From assembly GCA_963822955.1 (NCBI GenBank), contig CAWGJS010000002.1, positions 1,364,001-1,428,000 of the forward strand: a stretch of DNA of 64,000 nt, written 5' to 3'. Shown here piece by piece: positions 44,920 to 52,690 of the stretch; position 1 is the first letter of the stretch; the number at the start of each line of letters is the position of its first letter. The notes below the pieces were generated by a model. The model was given only the letters and a program-made list of their open reading frames with translations. It was not told where the DNA came from and did not search any database. The position numbers and the translations under genes are program-made. Source of the stretch: JAJYUU01 sp963822955. Lineage in GTDB: Bacteria > Actinomycetota > Actinomycetes > Streptosporangiales > Streptosporangiaceae.

Positions 44920-45735
44920 TCACCAGCCGTTCTTCCTGGCTCGCGCCTCGTACAACAGGACCGACGCCGACACCGACACGTTCAGGGAGTCGGCGGCGCC
45001 GAGCATGGGAATGCCGATGCGCTGGAACCCGCGGTCGTACCAGGGCGGCGAGATGCCGTACCGCTCGCTGCCGACGACCAGCGCGGTCCGCCCGCGGTAA
45101 TCAGCCTCCCGGTAGCTGATGCTGTCGTCGGTGTCGGCCAGGTAAACGGTGAACCGGTTGCGCTCGAGCCAGTCGATCGCGTCGCTGACCTCGGCGAACT
45201 CCACTGATGGCACCTTCATGTTCATCCCCTGGCTGCTGCGCAGCACCTTGGGGTGGGTGAGCCTGGTGCGCTTGCTGGTCAGGACCAGGCAGTCCGCTGC
45301 GCACGCGTCAAGTGTCCTGATCAGCGTGCCGAGGTTGCCGGGTATCTCCATCGCGTCGGCGACGAGCACGAGCGCATCGCTGCTGAGCCCGATGTCCTCC
45401 GGCTGCCAGTCCGGCAGCTGCGCAACGCAGAGCAGGCCGTCTGGGTTCGGCCGCTCGGCCAGTCGCTCCAGCGTCCTGACCGAGACCTGGTAGGACCGCC
45501 GAGCCCGCTGCGATAGCTCGGCGGCCCGCTTGGCCGACTCGTCGGAGTACGCGGCCTCGGGACACCAGACGAACACGTCCAGCTCGACGCCCGTCGTCAG
45601 CACCATGTTGATCTCGTACAGGCCCTCGGCAACAAACGTGCGCCGCGGAATCCCGGTGCGGTTGCTGCGGATATCCCTGATCAGGTCAGCGACCGGATGC
45701 TTGAGGCCGATCTGCTGCAGCTCCATCGGGCGCAT
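44920..45735 (-). CDS. TrmH/SpoU family RNA 2'-O-methyltransferase
   Basis: SPOUT-class methyltransferase of 271 residues that methylates rRNA or tRNA ribose. An N-terminal RNA-binding region (IRSNRTGIPRRTFVAEGLYE) is followed by the three SpoU motifs: ADAMEIPGNLGTLIRTLDAC, TALVVGSERYGISPPW and RIGIPMLGAADSLNVSVSAS, forming the knot that binds SAM. ATG 45735 or 45726 may be the start. It is convergent with the cupin gene. Confidence 0.92.
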   Translation of the reverse strand: MRPMELQQIGLKHPVADLIRDIRSNRTGIPRRTFVAEGLYEINMVLTTGVELDVFVWCPEAAYSDESAKRAAELSQRARRSYQVSVRTLERLAERPNPDGLLCVAQLPDWQPEDIGLSSDALVLVADAMEIPGNLGTLIRTLDACAADCLVLTSKRTRLTHPKVLRSSQGMNMKVPSVEFAEVSDAIDWLERNRFTVYLADTDDSISYREADYRGRTALVVGSERYGISPPWYDRGFQRIGIPMLGAADSLNVSVSASVLLYEARARKNGW

Positions 45736-45761
45736 TCCGGCCTATCCGCTCGCCGCTGGCG

Positions 45762-46979
45762 CTACGGCCGCGACAAGACGGCCTGCTGCCGGCCGGGCAG
45801 CGCCTGGCCCGGTCCGTACTGCAGGCAGTCGGGCCCGAGCTCGCTCAGCCGGGACAGCCCGGCCAGGCGCATCGTCAGCTCAAACTCCTGACGCAGTGCA
45901 CGCAGCACATGCCGGACGCCTGCCTCGCCGCCAAGCGCCAGGCCATACACGTACGGGCGGCCTATCAGCACTGCCTGCGCGCCAAGGGCCAGTGCCTTCA
46001 GCATGTCCGCGCCGCCGCGAATGCCGCTGTCGAACAGCACAGCCAGGCGCGAGCCGACTGCCTCGACAACCGATGGAAGCGCGTCGAGTGCGCCGAGTGC
46101 GCCGTCGACCTGGCGGCCGCCGTGGTTGGACACGACGATGCCGTCCATGCCAGCCGCTGCGGCGCGAAGTGCATCGGCGGCCGACATGATGCCCTTGAGC
46201 ACGATCGGGCCGTTCCAGTGCTGGCGCACGAACGGAAGGTCGTCCCAGGTCAGCGACGTATCACCGAAGATCTGCGTCCACCTGAGGATGGCTGCGCTCG
46301 GGTCGGCCTCGACCGGGCTGGCCAGCGGCGCCCGGAACGCCGGGTCGGACAGGTAGTTCTGGATTCCGATGCCCTGCAGGAACGGGAGGTAGCCATTGGC
46401 CAGGTCCCGAGGCCGCCAGGCCAGCGTGCGGGTGTCCAGGGTGACGACGAGCGCTTTGTAGCCGGCCGCCTGCGCCCGGCCGAGCAGGCTCGACGCGACG
46501 GACCGGTCCTTCGGCCAGTACAGCTGGTACCAGCGCTGACCATCCCCGTTGGCTCCGGCGACGTCTTCCATCGCGGTGGAGGCAGCAGTGCTCAGGATCA
46601 GCGGCACCCGCTGGGCCGCGGCCGCCCGCGCTACGGCCAGTTCCCCGTCCGGGTGCGCGATCGTCAGCACGCCGACCGGTGCCAGCAGGAATGGCACCGT
46701 CAGTTCAGTCCCCAGCACGGTAGTGCCGAAGGACGGCGTGCTGACGTCAGTGAGCATCCGCGGGACGATCCGCCACCGCCGGAACGCCTCCAGGTTCTCC
46801 CGGGCGGTGTCGCCGGCGCCGGCCGAGCCGACTACATAGTCGTAGGCCTGCGGCGTCATGACGGCGCGGGCCGCGTCTTCCAGGCGGCTGAGGTCGGTCG
46901 GATAGCCAGGCGTCGTACCGGTCGTCCCGGTCAGGTAGATCTCGTCCTGGTACGTCTCCAGCGGCTGGCCCACGAGCAC
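45762..46979 (-). CDS. FMN-dependent alpha-hydroxy acid oxidase, lactate 2-monooxygenase-like
   Basis: TIM-barrel flavoprotein of 405 residues. It resembles lactate 2-monooxygenase: AYDYVVGSAGAGDTARENLE, LLAPVGVLTIAHPDGELAVA, RWYQLYWPKDRSVASSLLGR, LKGIMSAADALRAAAAGMDG, then the catalytic His in VSNHGGRQVDGALG and the FMN-phosphate loop FDSGIRGGADMLKALALGA. It probably oxidises lactate to acetate and CO2 or another 2-hydroxy acid. Start GTG 46979 or 46973. Confidence 0.9.
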   Translation of the reverse strand: MLVGQPLETYQDEIYLTGTTGTTPGYPTDLSRLEDAARAVMTPQAYDYVVGSAGAGDTARENLEAFRRWRIVPRMLTDVSTPSFGTTVLGTELTVPFLLAPVGVLTIAHPDGELAVARAAAAQRVPLILSTAASTAMEDVAGANGDGQRWYQLYWPKDRSVASSLLGRAQAAGYKALVVTLDTRTLAWRPRDLANGYLPFLQGIGIQNYLSDPAFRAPLASPVEADPSAAILRWTQIFGDTSLTWDDLPFVRQHWNGPIVLKGIMSAADALRAAAAGMDGIVVSNHGGRQVDGALGALDALPSVVEAVGSRLAVLFDSGIRGGADMLKALALGAQAVLIGRPYVYGLALGGEAGVRHVLRALRQEFELTMRLAGLSRLSELGPDCLQYGPGQALPGRQQAVLSRP

Positions 46980-47010
46980 ATCGTGTCATGCCGAAGTTCG
47001 CCGAACAGGA

Positions 47011-47040
47011 CTGCCCGGCACCGCGAACGGTGCCGGGCAG
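47011..47040 (-). terminator. Strong 13-bp hairpin, terminator-like
   Basis: CTGCCCGGCACCG (47011-47023) pairs perfectly with 47028-47040 around a CGAA loop. It has no clean U-tract on either strand. It lies 33 nt downstream of the micro-frame stop at 47073 on the minus strand and 31 nt upstream of the oxidase GTG. It may end a short transcript or form part of a 5' leader. Confidence 0.45.
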
Positions 47041-47072
47041 TCCGCAGAGCGCTAAGCCCGATGTGCTGACGG

Positions 47073-47144
47073 CTACTTCTTCGCCTTCTTCGCCGCCGGC
47101 TTCAGCTCGCCCTGGTTGCCGTAAGGGGCGGCGAAGCAGATGGT
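47073..47144 (-). other. Possible micro-gene or gene remnant, lysine-rich C-terminus
   Basis: An in-frame TAA at 47147-47145 is followed by 23 sense codons reading TICFAAPYGNQGELKPAAK then KAKK and a TAG. No ATG, GTG or TTG start is available, so it is either the tail of a broken or frameshifted gene or chance. The KPAAKKAKK-like end and the hairpin 33 nt downstream make pure chance less likely. Confidence 0.25.
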
Positions 47145-47299
47145 TTAGTCCAGGGGACGCCCCGGACGAAACGTTCACCTGCCTATAACGCGCTATCTAC
47201 CGAACGGACCCCTTGCATCCTCGCCCCAGCTCGGCTTCTCGCAGGCCGAGTGGCCGTGCACAGCAGCGTGGCCCGCGACATTGGGGGTGCAGTTCGTCC

Positions 47300-48148
47300 T
47301 CAGCTGGCTGTGTTCGCGGCCAGGCCAGCCCGTCCCTGGGCGCGGCCCGCGTTTGCGGCAGGCGTCCGGGTGGCGGGATCCAGCGGATTCGCGCCGATGG
47401 CGGCCGCCGACGCTGCGTCCGGCACGATAACGGCGACGACGGAGCCCTCCGCCCGCAGCCGCGCGACGACATCGCGCAACGGGAGCGGGGACGGGATCGG
47501 CGAGTCGAAGCCGAGCGGGGAGATCACCGTGATCCGGCCGAAGCCGGAGGCCAGGTCGGCATTGTCAGCCGACCGGACGCCACCGTCAATGTAGCGGCTT
47601 CCGCCGATCGTGACCGGCGGCCAGACGCCCGGCACCGCAGAGCTTGCGGTCACCGCGTCAATGAGGCCGACGCCTGACTGCGCATCGAAAGTGGCCAGCT
47701 CGCCGGTTGCCGCGTCGACTGCCGTCACCTGGATCTTGCGGTCCGGCCAGTCGCGGATGGGCAACCGCGACTCGATCACGGCACGCCGGGTGGCCTCCGG
47801 CACAGTGTTCGCAGCGAGTGCATAGGCGCCGAACCGGCGCTGCATCTCCGCCGGCGTCGTCGCGCCCCTCATGTAGCCGGCGACCTCGACGGTCATCCTG
47901 GCAACATCCAGCTCGGCCGTCAGCTCGGCCGACTGCAGTTCCGGATCAGACTGCCGGGCGAACAGGTCCGGCAGCGGCAGCCCGCTGCCGAGCATGGCAG
48001 CCATGCTCGCGCCCGCGGACGTGCCGATGATCAGGTCGGCCCCGGTCACGTCGTCGCCGGCCTTCGCGAGCCCGGTGAGCAGGCCGGTCATCCACGCGAT
48101 GCCCGCGACCCCGCCACCACCGAGCACCAGCGCCTGCAGGTCCGCCAT
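47300..48148 (-). CDS. Patatin-like phospholipase family protein
   Basis: Serine lipase/acyl hydrolase with a Ser-Asp dyad, 282 residues. The oxyanion-hole loop is LVLGGGGVAGIAWM, the nucleophile elbow IIGTSAGASM (GxSxG) and the catalytic Asp in YIDGGVRSADNADL. No signal peptide is seen, so it is cytosolic, membrane-associated or leaderless. It is divergent from the DinB gene. Confidence 0.92.
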   Translation of the reverse strand: MADLQALVLGGGGVAGIAWMTGLLTGLAKAGDDVTGADLIIGTSAGASMAAMLGSGLPLPDLFARQSDPELQSAELTAELDVARMTVEVAGYMRGATTPAEMQRRFGAYALAANTVPEATRRAVIESRLPIRDWPDRKIQVTAVDAATGELATFDAQSGVGLIDAVTASSAVPGVWPPVTIGGSRYIDGGVRSADNADLASGFGRITVISPLGFDSPIPSPLPLRDVVARLRAEGSVVAVIVPDAASAAAIGANPLDPATRTPAANAGRAQGRAGLAANTAS

Positions 48149-48174
48149 CGGCTTCTCCTCGCTATAGTCCGGTC

Positions 48175-48639
48175 ATGACAGGCGCCGTCACACCGTCAGA
48201 TCACGCAGCCGCGATTGCCGCTTCGCGAGACAGACTGCAGGCTTTCGCGGAAGCCTGTCCCGACGACGTGTGGCGGGCCGCGCCGCTCAGTGACCAAGGC
48301 GACCGCCGGACGGTCGGCGTGATCGTCGATCACGTCGCTGACTCATGCGACTATATCGGCGCCTGGATGAGAGCCATCGTCGCTGGCGAGGAGCCTGCAG
48401 TGAGCCCGGAGCTGGTGGACCAGTTCAACGCTGCGCACGCGGCCGATCACTCGAGCGTGACCCAGGCTGACGCGGTCGCCCACCTGCAGCGCAGCGGCGA
48501 TGCCGTCATCGCCCTGATCGGGCGCCTGACCGACAGCGATCTGGAACTGGCCGACGGGCGGCTCGGCCGGTTCGCGGAGATCCTCGCCAGGCATCCCGAC
48601 AATCACCGCGCGGAGATTGAGGCGGCGCTGCGCCGCTAG
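48175..48639 (+). CDS. DinB-family protein
   Basis: Four-helix DinB-fold protein of 154 residues. A first metal-ligand His is in VGVIVDHVADSCDYIGAWM and the last two appear in LARHPDNHRAEIEAAL. The family includes metal-binding proteins and thiol-dependent transferases, with no specific function assigned here. It is a single gene; the tandem short repeats at its end include its stop codon. Confidence 0.78.
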   Translation: MTGAVTPSDHAAAIAASRDRLQAFAEACPDDVWRAAPLSDQGDRRTVGVIVDHVADSCDYIGAWMRAIVAGEEPAVSPELVDQFNAAHAADHSSVTQADAVAHLQRSGDAVIALIGRLTDSDLELADGRLGRFAEILARHPDNHRAEIEAALRR

Positions 48640-48688
48640 CCCTGTGCCGCTAGCCCGGTGCCAGCTAGCACTGGGCCGCTAGCCCGCG
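48632..48688. repeat. Four tandem 14-15 bp units
   Basis: Units approximating GCCGCTAGCCCTGT are repeated four times with small changes, starting inside the last codons of the DinB gene. Each contains CTAG or a variant, giving repeated stop codons on both strands between the two convergent genes. Confidence 0.5.
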
Positions 48689-48717
48689 CAACCCGCCGGC
48701 CAGGACCTGCGCCGCCG

Positions 48718-49458
48718 TCACGGCAGCGCGGCGATGAGTTCGTCAACCGGCTTGCGGCGGCCGGTGTAGAACGGGATCTCCATCCGGGTATGCCTGCGCG
48801 CCCTGGCGCCGCGCAGGTGCCGCATCAGGTCCACGATCCGGTGCAGCTCGTCGGCCTCGAACGCCAGCATCCACTCGTAGTCGTTGAGCGAGAAGCACGC
48901 CACAGTGTTGGCCCGGACGTCCGGATACTCGCGCGCCATCTTGCCGTGCTCGGCGAGCATCTCGCGGCGCTCGGCGTCGTCAAGCAGGTACCACTCCAGC
49001 GAACGGACGAACGGGTACACGCTGACATAGTTCTTCGGATCCTCGCCGGCCAGGAACGCCGGGATGTGGCTCTTGTTGAACTCGGCTGGCCGGTGCAGGG
49101 CCATCGCGGACCACACCGGCTCGCTGGCCCGGCCGAGGCCAGTGCGGCGGAACCGCGCATACATTTCCTGCAGGTCATCGGCAGTAGGCGCGACCCACCA
49201 GAACATGTAATCCGCGTCGGCCCGCAAGCCCTGCAGGTCGTAGCAGCCCCGCGTGACAACGCCCTTGCCGGCCGCCTGCTGGCACAGGTCAGATACCTCG
49301 GCCGCGAGGCCGGCCCGCCCCCTGCTCACCGCGGCCGCATCGATCGCCTCCGGGCCTCCGACGCGGAACACCGACCACATGACGTACCGGATCAACTCGT
49401 TGAGCTCGCGCGCCTTCGGGCGGGCGGCCGCCGCCACGGACTCCTCGTTCCCTGCCAT
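48718..49458 (-). CDS. hemQ: Coproheme decarboxylase HemQ (chlorite dismutase family)
   Basis: Last enzyme of the coproporphyrin-dependent haem pathway of actinobacteria and firmicutes, converting Fe-coproporphyrin III to haem b with H2O2. Landmarks are YVMWSVFRVG, DYMFWWVAPTADDLQEMYAR, SVYPFVRSLEWYLL with the catalytic Tyr, LAEHGKMAREYPDVRANTVA with the haem-proximal His, and NDYEWMLAFEADELHRIVDL. ATG 49458 (MAGNEESV) is chosen over 49494. It works with hemE and hemG further along the window. Confidence 0.94.
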   Translation of the reverse strand: MAGNEESVAAAARPKARELNELIRYVMWSVFRVGGPEAIDAAAVSRGRAGLAAEVSDLCQQAAGKGVVTRGCYDLQGLRADADYMFWWVAPTADDLQEMYARFRRTGLGRASEPVWSAMALHRPAEFNKSHIPAFLAGEDPKNYVSVYPFVRSLEWYLLDDAERREMLAEHGKMAREYPDVRANTVACFSLNDYEWMLAFEADELHRIVDLMRHLRGARARRHTRMEIPFYTGRRKPVDELIAALP

Positions 49459-49500
49459 GTTTCTATGTCTATCAGGATGTCGCTGCTTGCCCAATTAAAC

Positions 49501-49530
49501 TGATATCACTATGCTAGGAGCGTGGTATCA
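49501..49530. promoter_or_regulatory. Inverted repeat in the hemQ/SPFH divergent promoter
   Basis: TGATATCAC (49501-49509) and GTGGTATCA (49522-49530) form an inverted repeat with one mismatch; TATGCT between them is a possible -10. The site lies 26 bp upstream of the SPFH gene start and 43 bp from hemQ. The ribbon-helix-helix protein encoded at 50517 is a candidate binder. Confidence 0.5.
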
Positions 49531-49555
49531 GCCACGTCATGCGGAGGTGGTTCAG

Positions 49556-50482
49556 ATGGCGTCCGAGGTTATCGTCGCAGAAGGCAGCCGCTCCCCGGCC
49601 CCGTCGGTGTCCGAGCATCCGGCCCGGTCGGCCTCCGGCCTGCGGATTCTGGTGCTCGGCATCGTCATAGTGCTGGGCGGCCTAGCCCTGATCCTGGTGG
49701 CCTCCCGCCAGGCCGGTGCCACCCAGAAGGCGCTCATCGCCGTCGGCATCCTGGCGTTCCTGGTCAGTATCTTCCTGTTCCGCGGCCTGACCGCGGTGGT
49801 ACCGGGCCAGGCGCGTGTCGTCCAGCTGTTCGGCAAGTACCGCGGCACGATCCGCGAGTCTGGCTTGCAGTATGTGAATCCGTTCACCGACCGCATTAAG
49901 GTCTCGACCAGGATCCGCAACCTCGAGTCCGCGGAGGTCAAGGTCAACGACGCCGATGGCAACCCGATCGAGATCGCCGCCGTAGTGGTCTGGCAGGTCC
50001 GCGACACCGCCCATGCCATCTACTCCGTCGACGACTACAAGCATTTCGTCACCATCCAGACGGAGACGGCCGTCCGGCACATCGCCTCTAGCTTCCCGTA
50101 CGACAGCCGCGGCAGTGGCGCGCTGTCGCTGCGCGACAACGCCGACGACATCACGCAGCGGCTGTCCGCCGAGCTCACCGACCGCGTGCGGCCCGCCGGG
50201 GTCGACATCATCGAGTCGCGGCTCACACGGCTGTCCTACGCGCCGGAGATCGCCCAGGCCATGCTGCGCACCCAGCAGGCGAGCGCCGTCGTCGGGGCCC
50301 GGCAGGTCATTGTCGAGGGTGCCGTCGGCATGGTCCGGATGGCTCTGGAACGGCTTGAGGAGGAAGGAGTCGTGGAGCTGGACGAGGAGCGGAAGGCAGC
50401 CATGGTGTCGAACCTGCTGGTAGTGCTGTGCAGCGAGCAAGCCACTCAGCAGGTCGTCAATACCGGCTCGCTGTATCAGTGA
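49556..50482 (+). CDS. SPFH/band-7 domain membrane protein
   Basis: Membrane-anchored SPFH protein (stomatin/prohibitin/flotillin-like) of 308 residues. Two N-terminal membrane segments (LRILVLGIVIVLGGLALILV and ALIAVGILAFLVSIFLF) precede the SPFH domain TAVVPGQARVVQLFGKYRGT, ESGLQYVNPFTDRIKVSTR, VVWQVRDTAHAIYSVDDY. A long helical stalk follows (YAPEIAQAMLRTQQASAVVG). Such proteins form large rings that organise membranes or hold proteases. ATG 49556 has a GGAGGTGG site; an earlier ATG at 49511 is rejected. The ribbon-helix-helix gene follows 34 nt later. Confidence 0.9.
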   Translation: MASEVIVAEGSRSPAPSVSEHPARSASGLRILVLGIVIVLGGLALILVASRQAGATQKALIAVGILAFLVSIFLFRGLTAVVPGQARVVQLFGKYRGTIRESGLQYVNPFTDRIKVSTRIRNLESAEVKVNDADGNPIEIAAVVVWQVRDTAHAIYSVDDYKHFVTIQTETAVRHIASSFPYDSRGSGALSLRDNADDITQRLSAELTDRVRPAGVDIIESRLTRLSYAPEIAQAMLRTQQASAVVGARQVIVEGAVGMVRMALERLEEEGVVELDEERKAAMVSNLLVVLCSEQATQQVVNTGSLYQ

Positions 50483-50516
50483 CCATCGGACTGCTGACCA
50501 GCCGCACGGAGTTAGC

Positions 50517-50723
50517 GTGAGCGAACGCAAGGGCATCCTGCTCCGGCTCGATCCGGCTGTGCACGACGCGCTCGCCAGGTGGGCGTCGGACGAGCTGCGG
50601 AGCACCAACGCCCAGATCGAGTTCCTGCTGCGCCGCGCGCTCGCCGAGGCCGGACGACTGCCGGGTCACGCCGAGCAGATGCGCCTGCCGGGACGGCCGA
50701 AGCGTGATGCGACCGCCGGCTGA
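50517..50723 (+). CDS. Ribbon-helix-helix (Arc/CopG-like) small protein
   Basis: 68 residues: ILLRLDPAVHDALARWASDE forms the DNA-contacting strand and first helix, LRSTNAQIEFLLRRALAEAG the second helix, the classic RHH pattern. The basic tail is disordered. It is co-transcribed with the SPFH gene, a pairing common in actinomycetes, and is probably an autoregulator acting on the repeat at 49501-49530. No toxin gene is present. Confidence 0.8.
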   Translation: MSERKGILLRLDPAVHDALARWASDELRSTNAQIEFLLRRALAEAGRLPGHAEQMRLPGRPKRDATAG

Positions 50724-50859
50724 CCAACATGCCGACGGTCCGCACCTTATTGCCTAGAGCTGGGCGGGGTAAGAAGCTGCAGCTCGTATGGCGCTCTGGC
50801 TGCCGACTGTTCTTGTAGACTTCTGCCAGGAGCCATTGTGCCGCTGGGCTGGAGCGACG

Positions 50860-51177
50860 ATGTCCCCGTGGTTCGAGGTCTTTGGCTGGTGCTCCATCGC
50901 GCTAGGCACTTGGTCGACGTGGAGTGCTGCTAGAGCCCTGCTCCGGCTCATCCGTGTCGGCAAGGACGAGGTGATCGAGCCGGATCTACGGCAGCGTGCG
51001 TGGCGCAACGTCGTGATCGGGCCGGTGGCCTTTATGTGGGGCGTCTTCTGGGTGTCCTACCACTGGTTGCATGACGCACTCCTCTGGCTGCCAGCGGCCT
51101 ACCTAGCCCTAATGGTCGTCTGGAACGTCGGCTCCTGGTTCTGGATCCGCAACACGGCGGACCAGGCGAAAGGGTAG
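50860..51177 (+). CDS. Small membrane protein, 105 aa
   Basis: Hydrophobic segments WFEVFGWCSIALGTWSTWS, VVIGPVAFMWGVFWVSYHWL and LLWLPAAYLALMVVWNVGSW separated by a charged loop (RVGKDEVIEPDLRQRAW). Three membrane spans are likely. ATG 50860 has a GGAG site; the frame is open from 50788 but the extra part looks non-coding. Function unknown. Confidence 0.6.
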   Translation: MSPWFEVFGWCSIALGTWSTWSAARALLRLIRVGKDEVIEPDLRQRAWRNVVIGPVAFMWGVFWVSYHWLHDALLWLPAAYLALMVVWNVGSWFWIRNTADQAKG

Positions 51178-51216
51178 CTGTAGGCCTGATGATGCCGGCC
51201 TGCGCGCGGCCCGGTA

Positions 51217-51909
51217 CTAAACCCAGATGGCGCAGTCGATCTGATCGCTGAAGCGCTGCGGCTCGGGCGGCAGGCTGCGGGCTGCGCCAGCTGCGAGGCG
51301 CCGGGCCGTCCACGCTACTGCGGCGGCGTCGAGTACGTCATCGACGCCCACCTGCTGCCCGGCCAGTCCGAGGTCGTCAGGCAATTCGATGCCCTCGGCG
51401 GCCAGGAGCTTCCTGCGGGCGACTGCTCCGGCCCAGGTCGACTTGCTGTCCGCTAGCGGCGCATCGGCCATCTCCCCGAAGCAGAGCTCGGGATGGACCT
51501 CGACGACGCGGCACGGTGCCCCGGGCAGCCAGCGATCGACTTGCAGGATCTTGTCGCGCAGGTTGAAGGCCTGACGCGAGATACCGCTCCCGGACAGCTG
51601 CCTGTTCAGCTCCGACGCCCGCTGGTGATCAGGCACGGCCAGCGCCCGGCGCACCGGCGTCACGAACACCGACGCCCAACGCGGTCCGGCCGCCTTCCTC
51701 GCCAGCACATCGGCCTGCCGCAGCCCCGCATCGGCCAGGCCGATCGGAATGTCGATGCCTACGACGACGATCGGCCCGTCGGCTGCCGCCAGGGTGACGA
51801 GCCCGGCGATCTCCGCGTGCACGTAGGCCCGCACACCGCCGTCGGCCAGCGCGATGCCGATCCATCCCGCCCTGCAAGCATCGGCACCTAGTACCCGATC
51901 TCCAGTCAC
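51217..51909 (-). CDS. DUF429 domain-containing protein
   Basis: 230-residue protein of the DUF429 family, which has an RNase H-like (predicted nuclease) fold. VLGADACRAGWIGIALADGG carries the first conserved Asp, VVVGIDIPIGLADAG the second, and RVVEVHPELCFGEMA and VDDVLDAAAVAWTARRLAAG the C-terminal acidic residues. These four acids fit a metal-dependent active site. The biological role is not established. Confidence 0.87.
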   Translation of the reverse strand: MTGDRVLGADACRAGWIGIALADGGVRAYVHAEIAGLVTLAAADGPIVVVGIDIPIGLADAGLRQADVLARKAAGPRWASVFVTPVRRALAVPDHQRASELNRQLSGSGISRQAFNLRDKILQVDRWLPGAPCRVVEVHPELCFGEMADAPLADSKSTWAGAVARRKLLAAEGIELPDDLGLAGQQVGVDDVLDAAAVAWTARRLAAGAARSLPPEPQRFSDQIDCAIWV

Positions 51910-51932
51910 CGCGTCATGGTCTCAGTCCGCAG

Positions 51933-52002
51933 ACATCCACGCGATTTCCTGCGCTTTGGCACTCGATTTGCCCGTTTTGCGGGCAGGAAACAGCATGGAT
52001 GT
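51933..52002. other. Imperfect long inverted repeat, possible structured RNA
   Basis: Arms of 22 bp at 51933-51954 and 51981-52002 match at most positions (ACATCCA..GC..TTTCCTGC). An inner CCCG/CGGG hairpin lies in the loop. It fills most of the 128-nt gap between the enoyl-CoA hydratase stop and the DUF429 start. Terminator, attenuator or mobile remnant are all possible. Confidence 0.4.
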
Positions 52003-52036
52003 ACGTGAGCGGCCAACAGGTCGCGGCTCACCCCGA

Positions 52037-52690
52037 TTAGCGGAGCAGCGTGCTGATCGCCTCGCCGTAGAGCAGCCGCTTGTGCTCGGTGAGCGTCCGG
52101 CGGTCCTTGGCAGCCAGCTCAGTGGCGATCTTGATGGCCTGCGGCACGACCTGATCCTCAGCGGCAACCTGCTGAACGATTCCCGCGGCCAGCGCATCAG
52201 GGCCGCCGTACCGCCGTCCGGTAACCAGCGCCTCGTGAGTCGTCCGGCCGGGCAGCCTGGCCGCCAGCAGGCTGACGTACTCGGCAGTGAGCGGCAGCCC
52301 GAGATCGGCCTCGGGCATGCACCAGTACCCGCGGTCCTCCCGCATCACAGCGAAATCGTGCGCCACTGCCAGTAGCGCACCGCCGCCGAACGCGTGACCG
52401 TTGACCGCGGCGACAGTGATCGCCGGGAAGCTGAGTACACGGCCAAGCAGCCGGTAGATGGCACGCAGGTAATCGCCCGCCCGGTGCGGCTGCGTCGCCA
52501 GCCAGTCCAGGTCCATCCCGTTGCTGTAGAACTTGCCGTCGCCGGTCGTGACGAGCGCGCACGGGCCCTCGGTCACCGCCACCTGGTCGAGCGCCGCGTT
52601 GACCGCGTCGAGCCACTCCAGGTTGAAGCGGTTCTCGCCGCCGCGCATCCGCAGCACCCAGACGCTGCCGTCCTGGTCCAGCTCGATCAC
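52037..52690 (-). CDS. Enoyl-CoA hydratase/isomerase family protein
   Basis: Crotonase-fold protein of 217 residues, on the short side, like delta3-delta2 enoyl-CoA isomerases. The oxyanion-hole segments are FYSNGMDLDWLA and AVNGHAFGGGALLAVAHD, with PEADLGLPLTAEYVSLLAAR at the acid/base position. In enoyl-CoA hydratase proper a Glu is expected near GHAFGGG and is absent, so isomerase-type activity is more likely (inference). The GTG at 52690 overlaps the hemG stop (GTGA), so the genes are coupled. Confidence 0.87.
   Translation of the reverse strand: MIELDQDGSVWVLRMRGGENRFNLEWLDAVNAALDQVAVTEGPCALVTTGDGKFYSNGMDLDWLATQPHRAGDYLRAIYRLLGRVLSFPAITVAAVNGHAFGGGALLAVAHDFAVMREDRGYWCMPEADLGLPLTAEYVSLLAARLPGRTTHEALVTGRRYGGPDALAAGIVQQVAAEDQVVPQAIKIATELAAKDRRTLTEHKRLLYGEAISTLLR

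Larger units (their letters stand above)
46980..47299. other. Intergenic stretch with a hairpin and a lysine-rich micro-frame
   Basis: This 320-nt gap holds a 13-bp hairpin (47011-47040) and a short leftward frame (47073-47144) ending GELKPAAKKAKK before its stop; both are listed separately. The rest, from 47145 to 47299, shows nothing I recognise beyond the promoter or terminator space of the flanking leftward genes. Confidence 0.4.
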
